Shown here: in pieces, positions 22,909 through 31,250 of the stretch
How the letters are laid out: each line of letters starts with the position of its first letter
Position numbering within the stretch: position 1 is the stretch's first letter
The notes under the pieces: model-generated
Seen by the model: only the letters and a program-made list of their open reading frames with translations
What the model was told of the DNA's origin: nothing
The model's database searches: none
Assembly (NCBI GenBank): GCA_026707615.1
Contig: JAPOWL010000399.1
Location: forward strand, 1-42,550
Length of the DNA: 42,550 nucleotides
Source: Acidobacteriota bacterium
GTDB lineage: Bacteria; Acidobacteriota; Vicinamibacteria; Vicinamibacterales; UBA8438
Direction: 5' to 3'
Program-made: the position numbers and the translations under genes

Positions 22909-23379
22909 ATGGAATGGACCGACGTGAAGGCTCGGGTGCGGTGCGCCTTCAACGCGTTGGAGCACCAAGATCTCCACCTGCTTGAGAACGACGCCCACGA
23001 GCGCACGATCTGCGCTCGCTTGGCCGACCACCTGCGATCCGTCTTCCCCGGGTACCACGTGGACGTCGAATACAACCGGCACTGCATGGACCCCAAGACG
23101 ATCGAGGTGAATCCTGAAAGGGACGAACAGTTCGTCTACCCCGATGTGATCGTGCACCACCGGGGGAACGACGACAGTAATCTCCTCGTCATGGAGTTGA
23201 AGAAGTCCACGAACCCCGAGTCACGAGATCCCGACCGGAGGAAGCTGAACCACCTCGTAGAGCAGTATGGGTACAAGTTCGCAGTGCTGGTTGACCTTCC
23301 GATCGGTGGAGACCTGATTACCACGCCGCGCCCGTGGCCCGTTTGCCGCATCCACCCGAGCAGCCCGCGGGCGACCTGA
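22909..23379 (+). CDS. PD-(D/E)XK-like conserved hypothetical protein
   Basis: A 156-residue protein with a nuclease-like core. D79 lies in VYPDVIVHHRG, and E96 and K98 in LLVMELKKS, giving the D-x(n)-E-x-K pattern; GYKFAVLVDL follows as the next strand. The N-terminal half (ALEHQDLHLLENDAHERTIC and LADHLRSVFPGYHVDVEYN) belongs to a widespread family of small hypothetical proteins that I recognise by pattern only. ATG 22909 is preferred over 22894 for its GGGAG site. GC content appears lower than in neighbouring metabolic genes, consistent with transfer. It may be a defence or repair nuclease, but no partner is visible. Confidence 0.72.
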   Translation: MEWTDVKARVRCAFNALEHQDLHLLENDAHERTICARLADHLRSVFPGYHVDVEYNRHCMDPKTIEVNPERDEQFVYPDVIVHHRGNDDSNLLVMELKKSTNPESRDPDRRKLNHLVEQYGYKFAVLVDLPIGGDLITTPRPWPVCRIHPSSPRAT

Positions 23380-23528
23380 GCACCAGATCCACGTGGCGGC
23401 CGATCGGGCGGCCTCCCCGTCGTCATGTGGCTTCGAGGCGACCGGGCCGTCGCGCGCGCCCCTTCCACGGTGGACCGACTGATCGCAACCGGTAGCCGGT
23501 GACCCGTGCCGGGAGGTTGTGGCTGTTC

Positions 23529-23534
23529 TACAAT
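23529..23534 (+). promoter_or_regulatory. -10 box upstream of the MaoC gene
   Basis: TACAAT lies 58 nt before ATG 23593, in the 213-nt gap after the accessory island. It suggests that the 23593-27917 genes have their own promoter, separate from the dehydrogenase/CoA-transferase promoter at 14371. No clear -35 is seen. Confidence 0.4.
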
Positions 23535-23592
23535 TCCCCGGTTCCGGCGTCCGCGAGCGGCTCGCGCGGGCGCGAGCCCGAAGGGAGCACGC

Positions 23593-24105
23593 ATGGCGGT
23601 GAAGGAAGGCTGGACCGGGCGGGTATACGAGGACTTCGAGGTCGGCGACGTCTACCGGCATCCGCTGGGGCGGACGGTGCTGGCCGCCGACAACGTCTGG
23701 TTCACGCTGCTGTCGCAGAACGTCAACAAGATCCACTTCGATTCCGCGTACGCGGCGAAGACGGAGTTCGGGAAGCCGCTGGTCGACTCCACGTTCACCC
23801 TGGCTCTGGTGACCGGCCAGTCGACGATGGATCTCTCGGTCAACGTCATGGCCAACCTCGGGTGGGACGAGGTGCGGCTGCCGGCCCCGGTCTTCGAGGG
23901 AGACACGATCTACTCGGAGAGCGAGGTGCTGGAGACCCGCGAGTCGAAGTCCCGGCCGAACGTCGGCATCGTCACGGTGCGGACGCGCGGCTTCAACCAG
24001 GACGGCACCGTCGTGATCACCTACCGGCGGACGTTCATGGTCTACAAGCGGGGTCACGTGCCGGAGTACGCAAGTGCCCGGCCCCGGCCGGAGGCAAGCG
24101 CATGA
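23593..24105 (+). CDS. MaoC family acyl-CoA hydratase, itaconyl/mesaconyl-CoA hydratase candidate
   Basis: A 170-residue hotdog-fold hydratase. Family features are DFEVGDVYRHPLGRTV, the hydratase motif region LLSQNVNKIHFDSAYA, FGKPLVDSTFTLALVTGQS, and a C-terminal GIVTVRTRGFNQDGTVVI. The N-x3-H-F-D stretch corresponds to the catalytic Asp/Asn-His dyad of MaoC hydratases. ATG 23593 has AAGGGAG upstream. Its stop overlaps the start of the amidohydrolase gene (ATGA). With a CitE-type lyase downstream and a type III CoA-transferase at 15570, it fits the hydration of itaconyl-CoA to citramalyl-CoA, but mesaconyl-CoA or other substrates are possible. Confidence 0.88.
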   Translation: MAVKEGWTGRVYEDFEVGDVYRHPLGRTVLAADNVWFTLLSQNVNKIHFDSAYAAKTEFGKPLVDSTFTLALVTGQSTMDLSVNVMANLGWDEVRLPAPVFEGDTIYSESEVLETRESKSRPNVGIVTVRTRGFNQDGTVVITYRRTFMVYKRGHVPEYASARPRPEASA

Positions 24106-25523
24106 CCAGCCGGCAGGGTCGCCCTTCGCGCGCGCGAGTCCGGCCCGCGGTCCCTCCGCTGCTGGTGGCCGGCCTCGCCGCGGCGGCCGGCGCCTGCGGT
24201 CCGCCGCCCGTCATGGTCGAGGGCGACCTGGCGTTCGTCAACGTCAACGTCGTGCCGATGGACAGCGAGCGGGTGATGGAAGGCCAGACGGTGGTCATCG
24301 ACGAGGGACGCATCCGGTCGATCGACAACGCCGAGCACGTGGAGCCGGCCGAGGGCGTCGAGATCGTCGAGGCCGACGGGCACTACCTGGTGCCGGGGCT
24401 GACCGAGATGCATGGCCACCTCCCGAATCCCCGCATGAGCGACCAGGACATCGGCAACCTGCTGTTCCTGTACGTCGCGAACGGCGTGACCACGGTGCGC
24501 GGCATGCAGGGGGATCCCTCGCAGTTCGGGCTGCGGAGCTCCATCGAGCGGGGGCTCCTGCTCGGCCCGCAGCTCTACCTGGCCAGCGTGTCGATGAGCG
24601 GGCGCAGCGTCACGACGCCGGAGGAGGCGTCACGGCTCGCGCGCGGCTACCAGGTGGAGGGCTACGACCTCATCAAGACCCACGAGGGGCTCGCCGCGGA
24701 CGTCTACGAGGCGCTGGTAGCCAGCGCCTCCGAGGCCGGCATCCCCTTCGGCGGCCACGTTCCCGACTCGGTCGGGCTGCTGGACGCGCTCGCCGCCGGC
24801 CAGGATTCGATCGATCACCTCGACAACTACGTCGAGGCCCTCGTTCCCGAGGACGCCCGGGACGACGACGGCGGAGGGCTGCTGGCGGCCGGTGCCCTCG
24901 TCGACCGGGTCGACGAGGGGCGGATTCCGGAGCTGGTCCGGGCCACCGTGGATGCCGGCGCGTGGGTCGTGCCGACGATGGTGCTCTGGGAGACGGCGTT
25001 CTTCGGCGACCGCTCCTCCGCCGACATCCGCGCGGAGCGGCCCGAGGTGCGCTACATGCCGCCGGAGACGGTCGAGCGCTGGAGCGAGGCCGTCGACTCG
25101 CGGCTCGAGGGCAGCGACCCCGAGGAGAACCGCCGGGTGGCGGCGCTCCGGCGCCGCATCCTGGCCGCCCTCCAGGATGGCGGGGCGCGGATCGCGCTCG
25201 GGACCGACTCGCCGCAGATCTTCTCCGTGCCCGGCTTCGCGATGCACCACGAGATGGAACTCTACGTCGACGTCGGCATGACACCGTACGAGGTGCTGGA
25301 GATCGGCACGCGCCGGCCGGCCGAGTACTTCGACGCCGCCGGCGAGTTCGGCACGGTGGCGGTGGACCGGCGCGCCGACCTGATCCTGCTGGCGGCGAAC
25401 CCGCTCGACGACATCGCCAACCTGCGGCAGCGGGCCGGCGTCGTGGTGGGCGGACGGTGGCTGCCGGAGTCGGAGATTCAGAGCCGCCTGACGGAGATCG
25501 CGCGCTTCTACGGCAACGACTAG
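24102..25523 (+). CDS. Amidohydrolase-superfamily lipoprotein (imidazolonepropionase/prolidase-like)
   Basis: A 473-residue metal-dependent hydrolase. The N-terminus has a signal ending AAAAGAC at Cys32, a plausible lipobox, so the enzyme is probably anchored outside the inner membrane. Metal ligands appear in order: HGH (TEMHGHLP), Lys in LIKTHEG (possibly carbamylated), His in FGGHVPDS, His in SIDHLDNY and Asp in LGTDSPQ. The C-terminus returns to the small beta domain (FGTVAVDRRADLILLAANPL). Related enzymes cleave Xaa-Pro dipeptides or N-acylated amino acids. Start and stop of the preceding gene overlap by 4 nt, so it is cotranscribed with maoC, although its role in that pathway is unclear. 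Confidence 0.87.
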   Translation: MTSRQGRPSRARVRPAVPPLLVAGLAAAAGACGPPPVMVEGDLAFVNVNVVPMDSERVMEGQTVVIDEGRIRSIDNAEHVEPAEGVEIVEADGHYLVPGLTEMHGHLPNPRMSDQDIGNLLFLYVANGVTTVRGMQGDPSQFGLRSSIERGLLLGPQLYLASVSMSGRSVTTPEEASRLARGYQVEGYDLIKTHEGLAADVYEALVASASEAGIPFGGHVPDSVGLLDALAAGQDSIDHLDNYVEALVPEDARDDDGGGLLAAGALVDRVDEGRIPELVRATVDAGAWVVPTMVLWETAFFGDRSSADIRAERPEVRYMPPETVERWSEAVDSRLEGSDPEENRRVAALRRRILAALQDGGARIALGTDSPQIFSVPGFAMHHEMELYVDVGMTPYEVLEIGTRRPAEYFDAAGEFGTVAVDRRADLILLAANPLDDIANLRQRAGVVVGGRWLPESEIQSRLTEIARFYGND

Positions 25524-25530
25524 CAGGTGG

Positions 25531-25597
25531 CTCCCTCAGGCGACGGATGGCGGGGTAGGAGTCGGCCGCCGCAGCACGGCGCGGCTTCCTGAGGGAG
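25531..25597. repeat. REP-like hairpin, copy D, nested in a second inverted repeat
   Basis: CTCCCTCAGG (25531-25540) and CCTGAGGGAG (25588-25597) are a perfect 10-bp inverted repeat. Inside, 25556-25591 is a diverged relative of copy A: TAGGAGTC, then GCCG, a loop, and CGGCGCGG before TTCCT. It fills the gap between the amidohydrolase and MmgE/PrpD genes. Confidence 0.68.
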
Positions 25598-25624
25598 CGG
25601 CCCGGGAGAGGGAGGACGGTCACG

Positions 25625-27037
25625 ATGATCGCTTCAGCAACCCTGACCGAAGCGACGGCGACGGCAGCACCGGCCGCCGGCCGGCTGGGCGCCTTCGCGG
25701 CGACCGCCGACGTGCCGGACGCGGCCCGGGCCGCCGCCCGCGCGGCGGTGCAGGACACGATCGGCGTCGCGCTGGCGGGGGCCGGCGAGCCGGCAGCGCG
25801 AATCGTGCAGCGCGTGCTGGCCGCCGACGGCGGCCCCGGGCCCTGCACCGTTCTTGGCGCCGCCTCCGGCGGCCCGTCCGCGGCGGCGCTCGCCAACGGT
25901 ACCGCCGCTCACGCACTCGACTTCGACGACATGTGCTGGGTGACGCTGGCCCATCCGAGCGCCCCGCTCGTCGCGGCGTCGCTCGCGGCCGGCGAGGCGG
26001 CCGACGCATCCGGCCGCACCCTGCTGGACGCCTACGTCGTCGGTTTCGAGGTCGAGGCGGCGCTCGGCACCGTCATGAACCCGACGCACTACGAGCGCGG
26101 CTGGCACGGCACGGCGACGCTGGGGACCATCGGCGCCGCCGCCGCGGCGTCTCGCGTCCTGGGTCTCGATGCCGAGGCGACCGCCCGTTCGCTCTCGATC
26201 GCCGCGTCGGAAGCGTCCGGCCTCAAGGAGAACTTCGGGACGATGGTCAAGCCGCTCCAGGGCGGCCTGGCGGCCCGCAACGGCGTGCTGGCGGCGCTCC
26301 TCGCGCGGGATGCGTTCACGGCGTCGCCGCGCGCCATCGACGGGCCGCAGGGATTCCTGGTGGCGATGCAGAGCGCCGGCCGCGATCTCTCGGCCGCCGT
26401 CGACCGGCTGGGGCAGCGGTGGGAGATCGTCGAGGGCGGCATCACGGTGAAGCTCTACCCGTCGTGCGCGGCGACCCACCCGACCATCGACACGCTGCTC
26501 GATCTGCGGCGCGAGGCCGGGATCGACCCCGCGACGGTCGAGGCCGTGGAGATCGGCGTCGATCCGGTGGTGCCGACGGTGCTCATCCACGACCGGCCCG
26601 CGACAGGGCTCGAAGGCAAGTTCAGCCTCCACTACTGTGCGGCGGCGGCGCTGGCCTTCGGTCGGGTCGGGATCGAGACCTTCGAGCCCGACGCGATGCG
26701 CGACCCCGCCGTCGCGAGGCTCGTGCCGCGGGTCACGATGCGCGCGGACGACCGGCTCGGCCGGGAGGTGCCGCCGCTGACCGAGGCGCGCGTGACGGTG
26801 CGCCTGGCGGACGGCCGGACGCTGGAGCGCTCCGTGCGGGGCGCCCGCGGCTATCCCGAGCGCCCGGCCTCGCCGGCCGAGCTCGACGGGAAGTTCCTGG
26901 CGTGCGCGCGGCGCGTCGTCGCTCCCGAGGCGGCCGCCGGAGCGCTCGACTTCCTGCGGACTCTGGAGGCCGCCCCGTCCGTGCGCGGGCTCGCCCCGCG
27001 GCTGGCGCCGGGCGCGGCGGCCGCGCAGCCGGTCTGA
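25625..27037 (+). CDS. MmgE/PrpD family protein
   Basis: A 470-residue member of the family that includes 2-methylcitrate dehydratase and cis-aconitate decarboxylase. Landmarks are LANGTAAHALDFDDMCW, HPSAPLVAASLAAGEA, the histidine region NPTHYERGWHGTATLGT, KPLQGGLAARNGVLAALLA, and VKLYPSCAATHPTIDT. Length is normal. GGAGGA at 25611-25616 precedes ATG 25625. A homologue lies in the itaconate locus of Pseudomonas, though its exact reaction there is not settled in my knowledge. The CitE-type lyase begins 10 nt downstream. Dehydratase, decarboxylase or isomerase activity cannot be decided from sequence. Confidence 0.9.
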   Translation: MIASATLTEATATAAPAAGRLGAFAATADVPDAARAAARAAVQDTIGVALAGAGEPAARIVQRVLAADGGPGPCTVLGAASGGPSAAALANGTAAHALDFDDMCWVTLAHPSAPLVAASLAAGEAADASGRTLLDAYVVGFEVEAALGTVMNPTHYERGWHGTATLGTIGAAAAASRVLGLDAEATARSLSIAASEASGLKENFGTMVKPLQGGLAARNGVLAALLARDAFTASPRAIDGPQGFLVAMQSAGRDLSAAVDRLGQRWEIVEGGITVKLYPSCAATHPTIDTLLDLRREAGIDPATVEAVEIGVDPVVPTVLIHDRPATGLEGKFSLHYCAAAALAFGRVGIETFEPDAMRDPAVARLVPRVTMRADDRLGREVPPLTEARVTVRLADGRTLERSVRGARGYPERPASPAELDGKFLACARRVVAPEAAAGALDFLRTLEAAPSVRGLAPRLAPGAAAAQPV

Positions 27038-27047
27038 GGCGCCGCGC

Positions 27048-27917
27048 ATGGCCGCCCCGTTTCGTGTCCGGCGCAGCCTGCTCTTCGTCCCCGCGGTGAG
27101 GCCCGACCGCTATCCCAAGGCGCTCGCCACGGGTGCCGACGCGGTCTGCATCGACCTCGAGGACGGCGTCTCCTTCGGGGCGAAGGACGAGGCGCGCGAC
27201 AAGGCGCTGGCGCTGTTCGCCTCCCGCGCGCCGGTCCGGGCCGAGGTCAGCCTGCGGATCAACGACCCGAAGACCGAGCTCGGCCAGCGCGACCTCGAAG
27301 CGGTACGGCAGTCCGGCATCCGGCCCGACGCGCTGATGCTGCCGAAGTGCGACGGACCGGACGAGATTCGCGAGGTGGCGGCGGCGCTCTCCGGCGGGCT
27401 GCCGGACCTGCCGCTCATCGTGATGCTGGAGACCGCTCGCGGGGTCGCCGCGGCGGAGGCGATCGCGACCGCCGCGCCGACCGTCTCCGCCGTCTTCTTC
27501 GGGGCGATCGACTTCGCGGCCGACGTGGGCTGCGAGGTCGCCTGGGATGCCGCGCTCTACGCCCGCTCGCGGGCGATCGTCGCCGCCGCGGTCGCGCGGG
27601 TCGGCGCGCTCGACTCCCCCTACATGGATGTCCCGGCGCTCGACGCCCTGGCCAAGGAGAGCCGCCGCACGCGCGCCCTCGGCTTCACCGGCAAGGCCGC
27701 CATCCACCCCACGCAAGTCCCCGTCATTCAGGCCGCGTTCTCCCCGCCGGCCGACGAGGTCGCCTGGGCGCGCCGCATCGTCGAGGCCTACGAGCGGAAC
27801 GAGGGGGGCGTGCTGCTCGTCGACGGCAAGCTGATCGAGCGTCCCGTCATCGCCTCCGCCCAGCGCACCCTGGCGATGGCGGCCGCGGTCGAGCCGGGCG
27901 ACGGATCCGGCGCGTGA
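27048..27917 (+). CDS. CitE/HpcH-type CoA-ester lyase, citramalyl/malyl-CoA lyase candidate
   Basis: A 289-residue TIM-barrel lyase. Conserved elements are RSLLFVPAVRPDRYPKAL, DAVCIDLEDGVSF, SLRINDPKTELG, LMLPKCDGPDEI, VMLETARGVAAAEAI (catalytic Glu), FGAIDFAADVG (metal-binding Asp) and AAIHPTQVPVIQAAF. These enzymes split malyl-, citramalyl- or related CoA esters using Mg2+. It starts 10 nt after the MmgE/PrpD stop. With a MaoC hydratase and a type III CoA-transferase in the same locus it fits (S)-citramalyl-CoA cleavage to acetyl-CoA and pyruvate. Nothing is seen in the 96 nt between it and the next, convergent gene. Confidence 0.92.
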   Translation: MAAPFRVRRSLLFVPAVRPDRYPKALATGADAVCIDLEDGVSFGAKDEARDKALALFASRAPVRAEVSLRINDPKTELGQRDLEAVRQSGIRPDALMLPKCDGPDEIREVAAALSGGLPDLPLIVMLETARGVAAAEAIATAAPTVSAVFFGAIDFAADVGCEVAWDAALYARSRAIVAAAVARVGALDSPYMDVPALDALAKESRRTRALGFTGKAAIHPTQVPVIQAAFSPPADEVAWARRIVEAYERNEGGVLLVDGKLIERPVIASAQRTLAMAAAVEPGDGSGA

Positions 27918-28013
27918 CCCCTCCCGGGGCGAGGCCCTCGACCGAGAGGTCCACGTCGCGGAAGCGCGTCGCGACGAAACGGATCCCACGCGTGACCCGC
28001 CGCCGCCGCGCCT

Positions 28014-29384
28014 TCAGAGCAGAAGCGGACTCGTCTGCCGATCGGCAACGTCGGTCAGAAGGTGGCGTGCGATCTCGACGCTCCAGGGTTCGGACACGCT
28101 TCCCCGGTCGATGTCGGCGGCGAGATCCTCCGCGCTGACGAAAGTGCCACTGAGGGACGTGCCGCGCCGTTCGAAGAACTCGGTCGCGCTCAGGGCGACC
28201 GCGACGTCGTCCGTCTGCGCGTGCCATTCGAAGACGATGGCCACGTGGAGCCGCGTCCTGCCGCCGTTCTTCGAACGGACTCCGCCTCGAATCCACACCG
28301 CGCCCAGGAGCTGGAGTTCTCCCGCTTCGACGCTGAGTCGGAGTTCTTCCTGAAGCTCGCGCACCGCGCATCGCCGGATCGAGCCCTGATCGCCGTTGTC
28401 CTCCCTGCGGACGTGACCGCCGGCCCATATCACGACCTTCTCGTGGAGGGGGTTGTCGGGCCGGCGCTCGCGCCGCCGCAGTCGAAGAACACTGCCGCTC
28501 CGATTACGGACCACGACGACGGGGAGCGCCTGGACCAGGGCGGAGTCGGACTCGACGTCGTCGCGGCTGGCGAACTCCCCCTTCGAGGCGAACATCGCCA
28601 TCAGGCGCTCGGCCTGTCCGCGGTCGATGCAGGTCCTGTCCCGGAACAGGGCCGCAGCTTCCTCCACGGGCAGTCGCAGGATGTGCTCGTCGAGTTGCTC
28701 CTCGATCAAGTCGAGCACGACGCAAGCAACGCGCTCCGCCGTCTGGCGGCGATCTCGCGATCCGCTTGATGTGTCGACCTCGAAGATACGGAACCGGTCC
28801 GCGAGTCGCTTCACGGTGGCTCGCGTCGTGTCGAGCATCTGCCGCAGCACGTCCTCGTTCATTATCGAACCGCCGGATCCCTCGACCGGCAGGTCGCCTT
28901 TCTCGCGCTGCATCGAGACGTGGGGAGCAGCCGTCATGACGATTACGCCGGTGATTCTCTTGCGCCAATCCTCCATCAGAAGGAACTGCTCGATCTGCTC
29001 CCGTTCGGCTCGACGAATCCGGGCGAGCCGTTCCATGACCGCGAACCAGCACACCGCATCGAACAGTCCGCGATCCAGTATCAGGATGTCAGGATCGTCG
29101 GGTCGCGCCGGTGTCTGCGTCTTCTGGAGGATCTGCGACAACGTCGTGCAGGCCGTCCACACGTTGAAATTGGCGTGCTTCTTGTCCCGGATCGGGCAGA
29201 CCGAAGCACGCTCGACAACGACTTCGACCCGAAAGCCGCATCGCTTGAGGAACGCGTGGATCTGGTTGAGGGTGGTCGTCTTGCCGGCCTTTGGGACTCC
29301 GGCGAATTCCAGGACGACCGGCTTGCGCGCTCCGTCGAACCGCGCTCGGGCGGCTTCGGCTCGCTTCTGGAGATCGGACTTCAC
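28014..29384 (-). CDS. P-loop kinase-like / Nudix fusion protein
   Basis: A protein of about 456 residues with two domains. The N-terminal half is a P-loop NTPase of the nucleoside/thymidylate-kinase type: Walker A GVPKAGKT at 29-36, ERASVCPIRDKKHANFNVW at 58-76, and a DRG motif at 104-106 in ILILDRGLFDAVCWF. An EGSGGSIMNEDVLRQML segment resembles a lid region. The C-terminal third is a Nudix domain with VIWAGGHVRRED and AVRELQEELRLSV. The Nudix box has a six-residue insertion and lacks the late Gly, but keeps the RE-x2-EE core. The start is uncertain: GTG 29384 gives a compact N-terminus, and the frame extends to 29450. The gene stands alone between convergent CitE and a distant radical SAM gene, and looks lower in GC. 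A role in phosphorylating and sanitising a nucleotide-like molecule is a guess. Confidence 0.8.
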   Translation of the reverse strand: MKSDLQKRAEAARARFDGARKPVVLEFAGVPKAGKTTTLNQIHAFLKRCGFRVEVVVERASVCPIRDKKHANFNVWTACTTLSQILQKTQTPARPDDPDILILDRGLFDAVCWFAVMERLARIRRAEREQIEQFLLMEDWRKRITGVIVMTAAPHVSMQREKGDLPVEGSGGSIMNEDVLRQMLDTTRATVKRLADRFRIFEVDTSSGSRDRRQTAERVACVVLDLIEEQLDEHILRLPVEEAAALFRDRTCIDRGQAERLMAMFASKGEFASRDDVESDSALVQALPVVVVRNRSGSVLRLRRRERRPDNPLHEKVVIWAGGHVRREDNGDQGSIRRCAVRELQEELRLSVEAGELQLLGAVWIRGGVRSKNGGRTRLHVAIVFEWHAQTDDVAVALSATEFFERRGTSLSGTFVSAEDLAADIDRGSVSEPWSVEIARHLLTDVADRQTSPLLL

Positions 29385-29539
29385 GGCTCGGACACCTGTT
29401 GCGCGGGCTCTGCGGGTTGTCACCCGCGGAGCGGGTCGGCGAGCACGCACAGTGCCGATCGCACGGGTGACGGGTCGGAGGACTCGATCGTACCACGGCC
29501 CGACCCTCCCGGGTCACGCGCCGCGCTCGGCGTCCCGCG

Positions 29540-31012
29540 TCAACTCGCGCGCGCGGCCGGGGCGTGCGCCGTGGCGTCGGTTCCGCCACCGGCGATGGCG
29601 CCGGCCCAGGGTGTTGCGGCGGCGGCCGGGGTGCGCTTCCGGCGCATTGCCGCCAGCCGGTCGTGGGCCAGGGCGTCCTGGATCAGCGGGAGGTAGAAGG
29701 CGCCGTCGCCCTGGATCGAGATCAGGTCGTCGTCGACCGCGGCCCATCCCAGCTCGGCGAGCGCGTCCCACACGGCGCGGTGCTCTTCCCGCACGTCCCG
29801 GCCGACCAGCGACGCGTAGCGGCGCCGGTCGACGGACAGGCCCTGCAACTCCTGGAAGAGCAGGTGCAGCCGCAGGTCGGTCTCGGAGTAGTGGAAGCCG
29901 CGCATCACCGGGAAGCGTCCGGCGTCGAGGTCGCGGAAGTAGTCGTCGACGCGGACCTGGTTCAGGTAGGCCCAGCCGGGCGTCCGGGGGCTGCCGAAGA
30001 AGAAGGAGACCCCGGCGAAGCCCCACCCCCACGCGTCATGCCCCAGGAGCTGCCCGCCGACGTCCTGGAACGGACGGCGGAAGAGCTCCTCGTAGAGGTA
30101 GGTGCTCGGCAGCGTTCCGGCGTGCTCGAAGTCGTAGGGCGTCGCCTGCGCGAAGCCCCGCGAGAGGAGAAAGTCCCGGCCCGTCCGGTACATCTCCAGG
30201 TTCTGCTCGGTCGACGGCAACTCGTGGCGGCGGTGCCGGGCGAAGTCCGTGCGCCCGGCCACGTTCAGCTCGTAGTGGGTGAGGTGCGTGACGCCCGCGT
30301 CGACGAGCGCCGTCAGGTCGCGCAGCATCCCGTCCGTGGTCTGGTTCGGCCACCCGAAGATCAGGTCGACGCTGAGCGGCAGGCCGAGGGCCCGGCACGA
30401 CTCGATCGTGCGGTACACCTGGTCCGAGGTCTGGTGCCGGCCGCTCAGCCGGATCATGTCGTCGTCGAGCTGCTGCACGCCCATGCTGATGCGGTTGATC
30501 CCGCACGCCTTCATGGCGGCCAGCTTCTCGTGCGAGAACGTCTGCGGAATCCCCTCCAGCGTCACCTCGATGCCCGCGGGCACGTCGAACAGGCCGCGCA
30601 CGATGTCCATCAGCACGGCGTACTGGTCCGTGCGGTACAGATTGGACGTGCCGCCGCCGAAGTAGATGCTGGCCAGCTGGGAGCCGCCCAGATGCGGCCG
30701 GAACAGCTCGCCCTCCCGGCGCAGGTACTCGAGGTAGCGCTCGAGCTGGCGCCGGTCGCGATACACCTCGCTCGGGAACAGGCAGAACCCGCAACGATCC
30801 GGCTCGGTGGGCAGGCAGTACGGCGTGCCGACGTAGAGGTTGATGCGCTTGCGGACCGAAGCGTCCGCCCGCCGCCGCGCCATGACGTCGGGAATCGAGA
30901 CGTCCCGGTCGAGCCAGAAGACGGGCGACGGATGACCGTGGAGAACCTTGTTGCTCTGACGCCGCCCGCGGCGCCTGTCGATGTACGCCCGGACCGCGGT
31001 GACGTCGAGCAT
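29540..31012 (-). CDS. HemW-like radical SAM protein with an atypical cysteine motif
   Basis: A protein of about 490 residues. It has the HemW/coproporphyrinogen-dehydrogenase-like layout: LYVGTPYC, IYFGGGTSNLYRTDQ, IEVTLEGIPQTF, INRISMGVQQLDDDMIRL, and LSVDLIFGWPNQT. The iron-sulfur motif is C-x7-C-x2-C (YCLPTEPDRCGFC) instead of C-x3-C-x2-C, so a loop is inserted between the first two cysteines. The C-terminal part (GHDAWGWGFAGVSFFFGS) resembles the HemW heme-binding region. I chose ATG 31012, which lies 69 nt after a predicted transcription start. The last 40 or so residues are Ala-rich. It is probably not canonical HemW; a variant heme-handling or methyl/radical-transfer role is possible. 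Confidence 0.8.
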   Translation of the reverse strand: MLDVTAVRAYIDRRRGRRQSNKVLHGHPSPVFWLDRDVSIPDVMARRRADASVRKRINLYVGTPYCLPTEPDRCGFCLFPSEVYRDRRQLERYLEYLRREGELFRPHLGGSQLASIYFGGGTSNLYRTDQYAVLMDIVRGLFDVPAGIEVTLEGIPQTFSHEKLAAMKACGINRISMGVQQLDDDMIRLSGRHQTSDQVYRTIESCRALGLPLSVDLIFGWPNQTTDGMLRDLTALVDAGVTHLTHYELNVAGRTDFARHRRHELPSTEQNLEMYRTGRDFLLSRGFAQATPYDFEHAGTLPSTYLYEELFRRPFQDVGGQLLGHDAWGWGFAGVSFFFGSPRTPGWAYLNQVRVDDYFRDLDAGRFPVMRGFHYSETDLRLHLLFQELQGLSVDRRRYASLVGRDVREEHRAVWDALAELGWAAVDDDLISIQGDGAFYLPLIQDALAHDRLAAMRRKRTPAAAATPWAGAIAGGGTDATAHAPAARAS

Positions 31013-31087
31013 CTGGGAGGGGGCCGCTCCGAGCCGTCTGCCGTGCCGACCGGGGCAGGGCCGTGCGGCCTGACGCAACCGACTTCG

Positions 31088-31116
31088 ATTGTGGGCGGTC
31101 GGGCGGTCGATGTCAA
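31088..31116 (-). promoter_or_regulatory. Sigma-70-type promoter of the radical SAM gene
   Basis: On the minus strand TTGACA (31116-31111) is followed by exactly 17 nt and CACAAT (31093-31088). This is the one textbook -35/-10 pair in the window. Transcription would start near 31081, leaving about a 69-nt leader. Confidence 0.55.
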
Positions 31117-31250
31117 GTTGGCGATGCCCGCCCGCGGCGGACAGCGCGGGGCGCGATACGGGCCGAGTCTCGCCGCGGGCGCCGCCGGCTCGGTCGCCCT
31201 GCGCCGGCGTCGGCAGCCCCGCGCCGGCGCCGATCGACCCGCGCCGGACG

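Noticed and set aside
16764-23592. Prophage or integrative element
   Set aside because: I found no integrase, transposase, phage structural gene, tRNA or matching terminal direct repeats at the edges of the accessory stretch.
27918-28013. Possible short gene between the CitE lyase and P-loop/Nudix genes
   Set aside because: No start with a ribosome site and no recognisable residues; the region shows nothing beyond a spacer.
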